Source: Sarcomyxa edulis (lineage: Eukaryota > Basidiomycota > Agaricomycetes > Agaricales > Mycenaceae). From it: DNA of 64,000 nucleotides. Within the stretch, counting starts at the first letter, position 1; each line of letters opens with the position of its first letter. The translations under genes were made by a program, and so were the position numbers. The notes under the pieces are model-generated. The model was not told the DNA's origin. It saw only the letters and a list, made by a program, of their open reading frames with translations, and ran no database searches. The stretch spans positions 310,001 through 374,000 of the forward strand of contig QUOL01000001.1 of the NCBI GenBank assembly GCA_009761415.1, in the 5' to 3' direction. Of the stretch, positions 35,869 to 49,599 are shown piece by piece.

Positions 35869-36840
35869 CATCTGAGATCTCACTACAGGTTCAGTGGCAC
35901 TGAATCAGCCAGACAAGTGTATTGAGCACTGGTTCCATCTCTCCCACCATGTATCCATGTATCATCCTTCATTCCTTAATGTTTTCTGTATCGCATCGTT
36001 GATTGTTAACGATTGTTGTCTGTCGATCGGAATCGTAGCCTGAGTACGAAGTCGCTTTGTTTCCACGATTATGTAGTGTTCTGACTATCGTGTTCTCTGT
36101 ACTGAATATAATGTTTGTGAAACGGAGAAGAAACAACGGCGAACGAATTCTGTATTGCACCTCCGATCAACGAAATAAATGACACTACATGAACAAAACA
36201 CCACTCAGTCATAATTTTAGCGTTCGGGTGGTGTGAAGTCGACAAACACGAGTTGCACATACGTAGGTAGTATGCACTAGGTCTCGACTGGAGGATCCTC
36301 AGACGAAGACGATACACCTTGAAGGATCGATGGACGCGACCGACTGCACATTGTGCCACACACGCCACACACGCCAACAAGGTATCCCAATTCCAATTCT
36401 GACTATACTTCCGAGTCCTCTAAGCATCAAGACGACGTGTCGAGTAATGCGCTATACATAGGGAAAATATCAAAAAATCCAAAGCAAAATAAAGAACCCA
36501 CCCACCGCACCACTCACCTCACCACACCACAAATCGAATTTCGTACAAACTTCCCCACGTCCGTTCAGCCAGCCTGATAAAGGTGGAAGGAAAGAAATAA
36601 CGAAAGTCCTATAAGATTGAGGGTGCATAGCGATGAACAGAACCAAAACCAAAACCAGAACCAAACCAGAACCAGAAAGGGCATAATTACACGAAGGAGG
36701 CAAATAATTAGTTTATTTTACAAATGAAGTGAAAGAGCCTGCCGTTGCCGTACGCGTTGTCGCTGCCTTGTTGAAAAAAAAAGAAAGAACCGTAGCATAA
36801 CATGTCCCCATCGACCACTACCCATCACCCATCCTCCCCA
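35869..36840. other. Intergenic stretch with low-complexity repeats
   Basis: About 970 bp between two genes, with simple ACCA/AACCA-rich runs near 36,640-36,680 and CACACACGCC-type repeats near 36,355. No gene recognised. Both flanking genes should end here. Confidence 0.4.
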
Positions 36841-38556
36841 TCAACCAGCCAAAGGCCCATCCTCCCCATCCCCATCCGCCTCCCCATCCCCATCCCCATC
36901 CCCCTTCCCAGCCGCACGTAAGATCGTGCGCATCTTCGTCTTCTTCGGAGCCCTAGCATGTAACTCCGGTATCGCAGATCCAGCTCTTACAGGACCCGCC
37001 GACGCGACTCTCGCAGGACCCGCAGGACCCGCAGACCCCGCACGCGAAGGACCCGCCGAAACCGACGCCAAATGATGAGTCTGATGATGAGACTTCGCCG
37101 TCTTAACCTTCCCCGAACTAGGCGTCCTACCCGTCGCCAGACCCAGTGACGCAGCCATGCTCGCTGCCATCGAGGCTGATACTTTCGGGTACCCTCCATT
37201 GCCTCCCCCGTTAGTATTCGAGTTCGAATTCGAATTCGCACCCCCACCCGCACCCGTCCCCGCCACCCTCGCAAACTCAGACTCCCTCTCCCCAACCCAA
37301 GCCCTCACAAACCACCTCCCCCCCGCAACCCCCCTAACCTCCCTCCTCGCCGTCCTCCAATGCCTCACCCGCTTCCCGCTCTTATCCAGTGGGATGATGG
37401 GTGCGAAGCCGGTTATGATTTTTGGGGGGAGTTGGACGGGGAAGGGTTTGGAGGGGAGGGGGTAGAGGGGGAGGGGGGTTGTTGAGAGGTCTGGGGAGGG
37501 GGTGGGTGGGGTTGGGTGGGAGAGGGACAGGGAGGAGAGGTGGGAGAGGGGGTGGGAGGAGTGGGAGAGGGAGGAGAGGGGATGGGGATGGGTGGAGTGG
37601 GAGGGGGGAGGGAAGGGGGAGAGACCGGTGTGGGAGTGGGTGGGTGGTTCGGGGGAGTCGTAGTGTGAGTGGGTGGGTACGGGGGATGATGCTGCTGTTC
37701 CTGTGTATCCTGGTCGGAGGTGTTGGTCAGCATGCACGTCGTGAGCGAGTGAGTGGGGTATGGGAAGGAGGGAAAGAGGCTGTACCTTCACTTAGAGTAC
37801 CTATATCATCAGCGAGGGGGATGGATATCGTTTTTGGAATCCTGTGTATACATCAAAGAAAGTCTCAGTACACCTAATGTCAATGGGAACAAGAAACATG
37901 AGCGCTGACTTGGGAGCAGCCTTAGTCCTCACACGCGGAGCGACAGTCTTCCTCGGAGGAACCTTCTTCTTACCCACACCACCACCACCAACAGACACCT
38001 TTGGCAAGAAGGGTTCATGACTCAGTGGCATCTGGCTCGAATCTACGCTCCCCGCACGACTATCCCTGTCCCTGTCCCTGTCGCCCTTGGACTGGGGATC
38101 GGAAGGATCGACTTCGAACCAAGACATGCCATTAATATTGGTAGGCGCTAGACTGGGCGCACCGGCCCTCTCCCTTTCACGGATCTTCTTCTCTTCGTCA
38201 ACGACTCGTTTATCCGTCGCTGTCGTTGCGGTCTTTCGTGGTTTTCTGCCACGAGGTGTTTTTCGTTTCGGTGGGTCCGGCGCTGGTGCTGGTACTGGCG
38301 CCGAGGCAGACACGGAAGGACCTCCCTGCGCATCGTCATCGTCGTCATCAATAAGCTGATCCTCCTCATCCTCATCTTCCTCATTGACATCATCATCCTC
38401 GCTAGCCACAGGTGGTTGTTTTCGTGCGGTGGAAGTAGATGGTCGTGGGTCTTTCACGACTAGCTTCACACGGAATTTGTTTCGTTGTGGAGGAGGTGTT
38501 TCTTCTTCGCGGAGAGTGGATATTTGGGGCGCGTCCATGTCGACGTCTTCGTCCAT
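36841..38556 (-). CDS. Low-complexity nuclear protein, possibly INO80 subunit Ies4-like
   Basis: The ATG at 38,556 opens MDEDVDMDAPQIST, then RNKFRVKLVVKDPRP, long acidic runs (EEDEDEED, DDDDDD), basic GRKPRK blocks and KKKVPPRKTVAPRVRTKAAP. After an intron near 37,850 come a very Pro/Ser/His-rich part, then LDKSGKRVRHWRTARREVRG followed by AGGRWFVRAWVG, an SNSNSNTN run and an Ala/Gly-rich tail ending at 36,841. The N-terminal KF-x-VKL strand and the late D-K-S-G-K...W...W block recall the Ies4 subunit of the INO80 remodeller. Much of the rest is low complexity, so the assignment is tentative. The exact acceptor of the intron is unclear. It is surely nuclear by charge pattern. Confidence 0.5.
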
Positions 38557-38785
38557 TTTGTATGTGTGATTGGGTGGGTGGTGGTGAGATCTTGGGGATG
38601 TTGGTTGCTCGGTTTGTTTGTTTGTGTTGCTTTTCGACGCTCATGGAAGCCGGGCCGTGGGCCGGCAACAGCGGGCAAGGGGAGACTCGTAGACAGGCTC
38701 GCAGATTAAGGTATTCAGTACAGAGACTACTTTTGAATAAGAACAAATAGATGCGGAAGACATAGAAAGTAATTATAAGTAGCCA

Positions 38786-39390
38786 CTACATCCTCTCAGA
38801 TTTACCCTCATACCCCGCCCACTTCCCAAGCCCATCCTCGATATCCAACACACGAGTCCCATAGAACATATGCGCAGTAGGCTGTACCAACAACCACCAA
38901 GTCAATCAATCAATCCAATACCACCTCGACAGTCACAAAACGATGAAACCCACCCTCAACTCATCCCAATCCTTCATCCTCCCCTCCCCATCTCTCTCAA
39001 ACGTCGCTCCCCAAACACTCCAAGTATCAGTCTTGGTATTATACGACGCAACGTTCGAGCCACACGTCGTACATCGCTTTCGATGTTTCCAAGGCTTGTC
39101 TGTAACCTCAAACGTGTCTAATCGCCCTTCCGAATCGTGAGTCGGAGTCCATGTGAAGGACGCGCCGGGGAAGTGGATGGTGTGTATGAAGGGACACGCT
39201 GCAAGTCCAGTGGGTACATAGATCATGAGACACTTTTGCGGTCATGTAGGGTCGGATACGAACCGTTCAATCGCTGACAAAGCGTACAATGGCAGTACGC
39301 GCTGAGGATCGGTTTGCCTACGACGGTGAATGTGACGGAGCCGCAGAAACATGATCCTTTGTGTATGGTATGACTAGCGGTATCGGCCAT
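38786..39390 (-). CDS. GFA/CENP-V domain zinc protein
   Basis: Small protein of the glutathione-dependent formaldehyde-activating enzyme-like family (carbon-sulfur lyase fold). The ATG at 39,390 gives MADTASHTIHKGSCFCGSVT, then AYCHCTLCQRLNG, FIHTIHFPGASFTW, and KHRKRCTTCGSNVASYNTKT; these supply the paired Cys zinc ligands (CFC, CHCTLC, CTTC). The C-terminus is PTAHMFYGTRVLDIEDGLGK followed by a short charged tail, stop at 38,786. Introns lie near 39,193-39,262 and 38,883-38,935. Length and motif order match the family. The substrate is unknown; many fungal members are uncharacterised. Confidence 0.85.
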
Positions 39391-40600
39391 GGCTGCCAAG
39401 TACGAGTGCTAGTGAGGGTGTGAGATGGACTCGGACTCGGAAGCGCGTGTGAGTACTCGTTGTACCGGGTTAACCGTAGTCCATAAACAGCCACAGACAT
39501 CGATTCTAGATAAGAGCCAGAGGCAGAGTCACATCCAGGGGCCGAGTAATTCCAAGGTACCTTGTCACTGTATCCTTTAAAACTGCAGCATAGTAGATCC
39601 AGACGTCTATATGGTCAACAAAACAAATGAAACAAACACGAAATTTACCGTGACCTTGCTTTCTCTGCGCGACTCGGACACTTTTCGATTGCTTTTCGAC
39701 TAACCGGCGTCGGACGATAGCCGCCAAAGTCTCCCACGATCATGATACAACTTCCAAAACCATCCTTGCGTGATGTCACTATGCTCAACGCATAACGCAT
39801 CTAACTTTCAACCAAGGACTATGCATGATTCAGACGACTATCCGGATCCACGACGCTTAGTGGCATGCCTTCGGTCTCGAATATTACTGTCATCAACCCC
39901 TTCCTTCGTGACGCGTCAATGACTCGGATACACTTGATTTCACCCGTCGGCGTCACTCAAACACCCTTTCCGACTCCCGAGTCGTCAACTCACCCAGAAC
40001 TTCAAAACACCGAAGATTTGTCTATAATCTATAACGACATGGCATGTCCATGTCACGGTCAAATAGTTCCCCATCCCATAGACTCGGACCCCATCCAAAT
40101 TCTACGTATATTGGATCATGCACGCAGCGATTAAGTTGGTGGATCCTACCATTCATCAACTTACCTCCCCGAGGAAGAACGTAGGTTAACACTAGTAGTA
40201 AGCGCATTTTATACCCTTAGCCGTTGATCATGACATCATCCATTCTTTCCTCTAGTGTAGCTAGCAATGCGGATCGAGATGCCATGAAGAGGCAAAATAT
40301 TGCATCCTCAACGCGGCCTTTGCCCTGGCTCGACGACTCGGACGCGACTCAGATCTTAGGCCTCAGGAGGGACGAGTACGGACAGTGAGTATCCTGTTCT
40401 GTTCCGATTCCGAGGCCATCAACTCACTAAACAGTCTAACCTCGTATCAATGCATGTGCGGCCTCACGCCGAAGAACCACCCGCGACGTCTGGACAACAC
40501 TAGCTCGTGGTCATTTAGGTCGTCTCAAATTCCAGAACAACTACAACTACAACTACAACTCTGCTATATATGATCATACACATGTCACATATCGCAAGTA
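39391..40600. other. Spacer with repeated GACTCGGAC words
   Basis: No supported gene. A 89-codon frame at 39,865-40,134 starts with ATG but has no recognisable features. The 9-mer GACTCGGAC occurs at 39,428, 39,671, 40,081 and 40,335, with a one-base variant at 39,921. Confidence 0.4.
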
Positions 40601-40636
40601 CGGTACGGTACGCCGTCTCTACATACACATATTTGC

Positions 40637-41047
40637 CGATCAACAAGATCTCCATTCATAAGCAAGTAATGGTTTGGGCCCGGTTCCCCGGTCAAAGAAT
40701 ATAGATGCATCATATCCCAGTACTGTCCTATGTGCCCCCAAGAGAACAGATGATAAGCAGCCAGTTTCGCGCGGAGTAATGCGGGTCTACTCACCATGGA
40801 CATCCCCAATGACATCGCATGTGACATCTTTTTCTAGCTCGACAGGAACCAAGCTCTCCTCCTTCGCGAAATGCTCGTGTGCACCCAAGATAATTTCCCA
40901 CACATATCTTTTCGGTAGAGCCTTGCCTTCTTTAAACCACTGTATCATACCATGGATAAATTCATGTGTGATCCCGAATTTGCCACCTGGGAGCGTTTCT
41001 AGCTTGGGTCCAGCATAAGTACGGTCAACATCGCAACCGCCTTGACA
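40637..41047 (-). pseudogene. PPT1: Fragment of serine/threonine phosphatase PP5 (Ppt1)
   Basis: Two exons of the PP5 catalytic domain survive on the minus strand. The first (about 41,047-40,799) encodes CDVDRTYAGPKLE, then ITHEFIHGMIQWFKEGKALP, KRYVWEIILGAHEHFAKEES and VTCDVIGDVH; the second, after a clean GTGAGT...CATAG intron, encodes QYWDMMHLYSLTGEPGPNHY and LLMNGDLVDR. That covers the first metal motif GDVHG and the second GDxVDR. The exon ends in a GC-AAAT donor at 40,636, and no later motif (for example the GNHE block) is found in the next 1.2 kb. The TPR half expected upstream is also missing, and an in-frame stop precedes the fragment. So it is a carried or degraded piece, not a working phosphatase gene. 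Confidence 0.8.
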
Positions 41048-41935
41048 AAGGGCAAAACAAAGTCATTCAAGTTATCGTTGGATTGGTTTGGTTTTACCGA
41101 TGTCGATGTCGACGAACTTTATCTTCAAGCATGCATTTCCGTCCCAATTTGCCATTGCCATGGAACGTTCTCAAGTTCAAGTCAGTCGACATCGCACGCA
41201 CTGCCCTTTAGTGACTTCGTCGAACGCCAAAAAAACTGTGGAATCCGAGTCTCGGACGACTAAATGTTACTTTCATTTCCTACGAGTTTCGCCTCATTCA
41301 GTCGGATTCGGAGAGGTACTTGGTTCGATATACTTACTATGCATATATCCCCGGGCCCAGTCACCGGTGCACCAGTCACCAATCTCAAGTGCGAGATGAT
41401 CCAGGACTCGGACGAGCACCCGGAGGACGTGCAATTGTCTGTCGTGAACGCTACTCGAGACGGGCAAATTAGACAGAGAGATACTCAGGCGATCATCATG
41501 CTCGATACTCTCGACTCTCGTATCCTCGAAGCCTCCTATATCCTATCATTCATTGTGCTTTACCTAGATACAGATATCGCTACAAACTCATTGCTCAGAG
41601 ATATCTGAGTCCGAGATATAAGTTATAATGTCTTTCCACGAGTCCATTGAAGATGCATCACCGAAAAAATTACTTGACCTGCTTACCTAACACCTAAACC
41701 GAGTTTCCCCGCCTGCCCAACCAACGATCGCGAACGTACGGTTCATTTCACTGTTCAGCTACTTTTCGGATTCCGTTCACAAACTCTGGTGGGCACGTCG
41801 ACACCACATCCACACCACTTCGAAGTATACGTACTAACTTCCAACTCGTATTCAGTGTTAGTGTCATTGTCATTGTCATTGTAGAAGGGGATCGAGAGCG
41901 TGACCGGTCGAAAATACATAAAAAGATACATCGCA
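41048..41935. other. Spacer, nothing recognised
   Basis: About 890 bp. Plus-strand frames of about 100 codons (41,088-41,399 and 41,264-41,608) have no family features. One more GACTCGGAC word at 41,405. The right end is the promoter of the ATP synthase subunit gene. Confidence 0.35.
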
Positions 41936-42531
41936 ATGTCGTCGTATATCGTTAACGTGCGTGCACCCATCCATCCATCCTACCATGCATTCATACCCAA
42001 ACTAATCTCTTCCCTCTCTTCCCTCTCCCCCCACCCCTCCCCCACACACAGGTCGCACGCTACACCTCCCTCCTAACCGGCATAGGCTACGGATGGTACC
42101 ACCGTCGAACCCTCCAAACCGCGTACGACGCACATAAAGACCGACACGCGATACATGAGCGGGAGAGGCTTATTGAGAAGGCCAGGAGTGCTTGGAGGGA
42201 GAAGGTGCAGGCGAAGGGGCGGAAGGCGGATGGTGGTGAGTGTCTTTGTCTTCTGTGACTGGTTTTTTCGTGTTTCTTGGGGCACTGGTATTAGTGTTGG
42301 TGTAGGTGCTGGGAGGCGTACGTTGTGGGCACTGGCGGCACTAGCACTAGCACTGGGAGGCGAAGTCACGCGTACCCCGAGCCGTCCTCTGCGTATCACT
42401 ATCCATTGACGCTTACACTTGACTGACGCACACACCCTCTCTCTCTTCGTTTCATAGTCATCACCGACCCAGAAGACCCACGATTCGACCTAGAGAAGTT
42501 ACTTGGGAAATGGGAGGCCGAGGCCAATTAA
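41936..42531 (+). CDS. ATP21: Mitochondrial ATP synthase subunit e
   Basis: Small inner-membrane subunit that helps F1Fo-ATP synthase dimerise. Three exons: MSSYIVN (ATG at 41,936), then VARYTSLLTGIGYGWYHRRT and LQTAYDAHKDRHAIHERERL with IEKARSAWREKVQAKGRKAD, then VITDPEDPRFDLEKLLGKWE ending at 42,529-42,531. The single N-terminal membrane helix contains the G-x-x-x-G-type GIGYG, followed by the charged coiled helix typical of subunit e. Introns run from 41,957 to about 42,051 and from about 42,237 to 42,456. About 90 residues, the usual size. It converges on the kelch gene. Confidence 0.85.
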
Positions 42532-42928
42532 CGTCGTCTTCGATCTCTTTAAGGCGATTGACGTCGTCGTCGTCGATCGCTTTTTTACCTGCTCCTTCTC
42601 CTGCTCTTGCTCTTGCGCACTGTTGACATTGTTACAGTAATAGTAATAGACTGTTTGGACTTCGGAGAGGGATGTGATGGGATGGGAAGGGACTTGGGGA
42701 CTGCAGACCCGACGTTTGGATGATAGTCTGCAACAAAAGACCCTGCGATACCGTTTCAAATACTGATGGCGAGCGAAAGCGAACACGGGACATATCCATC
42801 TACATATGTATCTAGTTCTAGATGAGTGAGTGAGTGAGGGATCCTCGCACGACACCCCAATGGCAATACCCCGGCAAAACCCAACACCAACACCCAACAA
42901 CTCTAATAGCAATACGCACATGCACAAC
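42532..42928. other. Region between two convergent genes
   Basis: About 400 bp holding the 3' ends of the ATP synthase subunit gene and the kelch gene. A minus frame continues past the kelch stop in another phase but shows none of the coiled coil expected in full-length Tea1 proteins. Confidence 0.4.
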
Positions 42929-44621
42929 TCACGACGCCACCAACAATCCAGTATCCAAAACATGAACAACACCCGGATCCTCCATGACCTGTACAGCCGG
43001 AGACGCAGATTCCCCACCAACGAGTATAATCTTACTCCCCATCGCCACCATAGCATGTCCTGAGCGGGGATTAGGCGTTGTGGGACCTATATCTGTGTTT
43101 TTGAATTTGTACCACCACATGTCTGAGGGATTGTAGTCAGTATTGGTGTCGGCGCGATAATAACGCGATAGAACATCGAAACATCGTCGAAACAAAACAT
43201 CGCGACTCGAGACTGACAACTCATACTCGGACTTGGAGACTGAGGACTCACTAGGAACATCAAAAGCAGCCACATCCCCCAAATCTCCCCCATCGCCTCC
43301 CCGTCCACCAAACACATACATAACCTCACCCACCAGAACGGCCGTATGGCCTTCCCGAGGCGCGGGGATATACCCCGTACAGGGAAGTTGGGTCCATGTT
43401 CGGGTGTGGATGTTGAATGACCAGGTGTCGGAGTAGTGTTGTTGGCTGTTGGTTCCTCCGAAACTGTCATGGTAAGGTAGGATCTCTGAGTCTTGAGATG
43501 AACAGTTTTTTTGAGAGGAGGGGACATGCTTACATTATTAGTTGTTCGTCTTTATATGATATACACGTGTGTCCTGTCCTCCTTCCTGGCTTCTTAGAGC
43601 CCGACGCGGGTTCGTACAACGTCCACATCGCTGTTGTCCTAACTATCCACGCAAATCAACATACAATATCCTCTAGAACGCGACGGTGACGTACGTGATT
43701 GAAGATCGAAACCCCACAAATCATCGAAGAACGAGCCACCCACCTGCCCCCCAAACACAAAGAACACAGTTCCAGCCATGACGCTTTTGTGTCCGTATCG
43801 CGCTGGAGGGACAGGACCGATCGTTTGGGCTTTTGTCCATTCGCGCGTGACTGGAATCTTAGGCTTTAGATAGACGATCCACCCAGCTGCAGCCGCACTG
43901 GTACTTCACTTACTGAGATTAAGGAGGTACAACCCATCATCCAACCATCCCCCTGTCTTTGGATACCGACTCGTTTGGGTATCGCCTCCCCATACGATGA
44001 GGACACTCCCTATTAGTCCACTCGAGTGCCCTACGCGCGGGGATGGGATGTTTCCGGTTGTGGAGACTTGGACTGTTGGTACTGATACGGTGTCCTCGTG
44101 ATCGGCGGTGGTGGTGGGGGTGGAGAATACGTATAGATCGTTACTCTCCTTGTCCCCCAGTAGTCCTCCGAAGAGGATGAGAGATCCGTTGGAGGGGTTT
44201 GAGACTAGGGTTGGTCCGTATCGGGGGAACGGGGATGCTGAGGGGGTTGTTGGGGGTATCAGCCGGACACCGGGTTTGGGTATGAGGGAGGGTGGTTGTA
44301 ATGTGAGATGTCGGATAGACCATGGGTATGGGTATGGGTATAGGTGCGTGCGTGATTGGGTATGGGTATGGCTAGGACGCGGTGTAGTTCTGTAGTGATG
44401 ATATCAAGATGGAATGTTGTAAGAAGCGAGGTGTAGATGACTCACGGATCAGTGGTATTGTATATCGTTGGGTGCACCGGAGGCAGTGGTTTCTCCACAT
44501 TCCCGTTTGCATTCCCGTTAGCAGTCCCAGCAGTAGCTCCATGGCCAGCCAAGACGGGGACGGGTGGATGAGCGCCCGTAGTACGATCCTTCGTCTTGGA
44601 AAACAAATTCAAGAGAACCAT
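42929..44621 (-). CDS. Kelch-repeat protein, Tea1/Kel1 N-terminal type, short form
   Basis: Beta-propeller protein like the N-terminal half of fungal cell-end markers Tea1/Kel1. The ATG at 44,621 (MVLLNLFSKTKDRT) was preferred to the TTG at 44,660. After an intron come YPYPYPWSIRHLTLQPPSLI, SPFPRYGPTLVSN, LILFGGLLGDKESNDLYVFS, PSPRVGHSSGLIGSVLIVWG, WLDDGLYLLNL, PPARYGHKSVMAGTVFFVFG, PAPREGHTAVLVGEVMYVFG and NPRSGHAMVAMGSKIILVGG. Each repeat has the R-x-G-H and GG signature of kelch blades; at least six blades are seen. The frame ends VVHVLDTGLLVAS at 42,929. In relatives the propeller is followed by a long coiled-coil tail for polarity functions; none is visible here. It diverges from the RBBP4-type gene with 299 bp between starts. 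Confidence 0.8.
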
Positions 44622-44920
44622 CCTTGCTGCAGGTTGTGAGTAGACGTGTTCCTGGGACAATCAGGAGAAAAGAAAACGAGAACGAGACCAAGAACATATT
44701 GGCAACTGATTTGCATACTTATATAAAAATGTTCGAGGTACGATTGCAAGGCGATACAGACGTGAGATTTTTGAGTTTTGGGCGCGTCCACTCGCATCCA
44801 GAACGCGTAAACTTTGACTTGATCCTCGACCATCGAAAGTATCTCCTGGTGGACCGCACTCGTCTCGAAGTCTTTTTCGTTCGTAATATTCTAGAAAAGA
44901 AAAGAAAGGGTACTGTCACT
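44622..44920. promoter_or_regulatory. Divergent promoter between kelch and RBBP4-type genes
   Basis: 299 bp between the two start codons. A plus frame through it has no ATG in phase with the WD40 protein and looks like chance. Confidence 0.4.
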
Positions 44921-46936
<2,016 letters not shown>

Positions 46937-47207
46937 ACTGAATATCTTGATGTGGTCCTTGCTCTCGAGTTGTTTTTTTGTCGTTTTTATGAAGAGTTTG
47001 TATGATATGATAGCTGATCGAGAAAGTGGTATAAAATGAAACAGGAAAAACGACGAATGACTGACTGACTGAACTCGAGAGAGAGAGACTCGAGGTTTTG
47101 TGTGGTATACAAATGCGGTCGATGACTTCCTTCCCCACCCTCTTCCATCCCCACTTCGCAGAGTGCCCCCTCCTAAGTCCTGCAGCCAGTTTCGATATAT
47201 CGATACG

Positions 47208-47526
47208 TTACAAAAAGAGCAGTCTAGCAACCTCGAATAGTACTGTGTGACAGGTGAAGTTTGTTTTAGGTAAATCCTAAGACTGAAGGGATAGAATTGT
47301 GGCGCACCTCCACCCACTACAACGAATATAACAATGCCCAATGCCCATATATTAATCGGACTCCTCTTTGCTAGTTTCTCCTGACGGGATGGGTTTGTAG
47401 GTTTCTTGCCCGAGCGTGCTGCGTTTGCGAACTTTGCGTTCTTCTGGCGCATTTCGAATTCTGTAGGCTGCATTCGAGTCGTCAGCGCGCGAAGCTGGAA
47501 GTAATTATTGCAACGACATGTACCAT
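47208..47526 (-). CDS. RAMP4: RAMP4/SERP1 ribosome-associated ER membrane protein
   Basis: Tiny tail-anchored protein at the Sec61 translocon. Exon 2 encodes PTEFEMRQKNAKFANAARSG, then KKPTNPSRQEKLAKRSPINI and the membrane helix WALGIVIFVVVGG; after an intron (donor GTGCGC) the last exon gives VLFEVARLLFL and the stop at 47,208. Best start: the ATG at 47,526 in the context CCAAAATG, directly followed by GTACATG...GAATGCAG, so that exon 1 is the ATG alone and the protein begins MPTEFEM as in relatives. The alternative is an ATG three codons upstream inside exon 2 (MQPTEFEM). Length is about 65 residues, normal for the family. It diverges from the helicase gene with 146 bp between starts. Confidence 0.82.
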
Positions 47527-47672
47527 TTTGGGCGGGGTTTTGAAGAGAGGGAAATGAGTGGAAGGTCGTACAACAGGACTTGGGTGATTGAATTTGGAAT
47601 TTCAGGACGTGGCAGCAGGCCCAATTCGTTTGTGGCTGTGTTGCACTGACACATGGGACGGAAGCAAAAAAT

Positions 47673-49285
47673 ATGGACGAGTCGCGTCGAACCGTCTCTT
47701 CGTCCTCGTCGACCACTTGTTGCTATCTACGCATGCTCTCACCATCTGAACAAGAGACTGAGTCGCCTACTTTCCAAAGCCTAGGGCTCCATGACCATCT
47801 CATACAAGCCTTGGAAAAACTAAAATACAAGACCCCTACCGAAATACAGGCTCAGTGCATACCCCATGCACTACAAGGCAAAGACATCATCGGTCTCGCA
47901 TCCACAGGCTCGGGGAAAACAGCGGCTTTTGCTTTGCCCATCTTACAGAAGCTCTGGGACAATCCACAAGGTTTATTTGCATGTGTTCTCGCACCTACGA
48001 GGGAGTTGGCCGTACAGATATCTGCTCAATTCGAGGCCTTGGGTGTAGGGATGGGCGTCCGTTGTGCCGTTATTATTGGGGGCGCGGAGGACAGGGTTAC
48101 CCAAGCCATCACGTTGGCAAAGCGCCCTCATATCATTGTAGCGACTCCCGGAAGGCTCCATGATCATATCAAGTCTACGAAGGGATTCAACCTTTCGAGT
48201 ATCAAGTTCTTGGTATGTAGGATTAAAATCCCTGTCTCGAACTACTTGAATGAGCATTGTAGGTGCTAGATGAAGCTGATCGCTTGCTTGACATGGACTT
48301 TGGGGCGACAATTGACGAGATATTGAAATCTATACCCAAAGAAAGGACCACTTATCTTTTCTCAGCCACGATGACAACCAAAGTCTCCAAACTGCAACGG
48401 GCGAGTCTGTCAAATCCTGTTCGTGTCGAGGTCTCGTCGAAGTGAGCATGAACGATTTGTGTTCACAGTACAACACTCATCGTCGCCATGAAGATATCAG
48501 ACAGTCTCGACACTTCTGCAGTATTATGTTCTCGCCCCCCTGGTCCAGAAGGATGTGCATTTGATATATTTGACGAACTCGCTGGCTCAAAATTCCATGA
48601 TCATCTTCACGCGAACCGTCCATGATTGTCAACGGTAATAGTCTTCTGCGTGATGTAGTAATTGGTTGGATCTCATGTCGTCGTTAATACAGGTTGACTT
48701 TGATGTTGCGTTCTCTTGGCTTTTTGGCCGTACCTCTTCACGGCCAACTCACTCAAAGCCAACGATTAGGTGCCCTCAATAGATTCAAGAGCGGTGCTCG
48801 CAACATTCTAGTCGCTACGGACATAGCAAGCCGGTCTGTCCCACATCTAAAGCTCAACGACCCGATACTTATTGTGCATCTTTAGTGGTCTCGATATACC
48901 ATCAGTCGACGTTGTGATCAATTTTGACGTACCTACGCACTCGAAAGACTACGTTCACCGTGTCGGACGTACAGCTCGAGCTGGTCGCGCAGGAAAGTCG
49001 ATCACTATCGTAACACAATACGATGTCGAATTCTTGCAACGTCTGGAGCTGGTTCTGGGCAAACCTCTTGACTTGTGGCCTACAGAGAAAGAGGAGATGG
49101 CTCTGTTGAACGAGCGCGTCAATGAGGCGGCCCGGTTGGCTGCGTCTGAGCTTAGGGATCAGACTACAAGTGACAAACGGAAACACCACAGAAGTGGGGG
49201 TACGAAAGATGAGAAAGATCGGGACGACGATGTGGTTGAAGCTGGGATGCCGCGGATCAAAAAGAGACGAAGCTTACGGTCCTGA
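47673..49285 (+). CDS. RRP3: DEAD-box RNA helicase Rrp3/DDX47
   Basis: Nucleolar ATP-dependent helicase for 18S rRNA maturation. The ATG at 47,673 opens a Ser-rich leader; the core starts [20 protein letters not shown] with the Q motif [11 protein letters not shown]. Motifs [11 protein letters not shown], Ia [10 protein letters not shown], Ib [23 protein letters not shown] (restored across the intron near 48,213), [33 protein letters not shown] (across the intron near 48,833) and [17 protein letters not shown] are all present. The tail is basic ([19 protein letters not shown]). Length and the [20 protein letters not shown] block match the DDX47 branch. Intact. Confidence 0.92.
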
Positions 49286-49599
49286 GTTTGGAGGATGCAC
49301 AAAATATATACTTGGAGAGGGGGTGTCAGAGTACGACGACCCTCATATTCATTCCTTGTGAGTCAATAGGTGCTCGGAAAGTAGAGATAAGTATCCTGAG
49401 AATATCCCTCACGACGCGATCTGATTTATCGCGTCGGCATCGGCACGTGCAGTTTTTGAGGCTAAATTTAAATAGTTTTTTTACATAACGAACCAACTCA
49501 GTTGCAATTGCAAGTTCAAACGTCCTCTTGCTGGCACTCTCTATCAACTCCCTATGGCTCGGGATCAAAGTACGACAACGAAATATGGGAGACCATGAC
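49286..49599. other. Helicase 3' flank before repeat copy 2
   Basis: About 310 bp with no gene recognised. A CACGTG word lies near 49,444. The homology with repeat copy 1 fades out in this stretch, so the left border of copy 2 is not sharp. Confidence 0.35.

Noticed and set aside
37422..37877. 151-codon Gly/Arg-rich plus ORF
   Set aside because: Shadow of the Pro/Ser-rich segment of the minus-strand Ies4-like gene.
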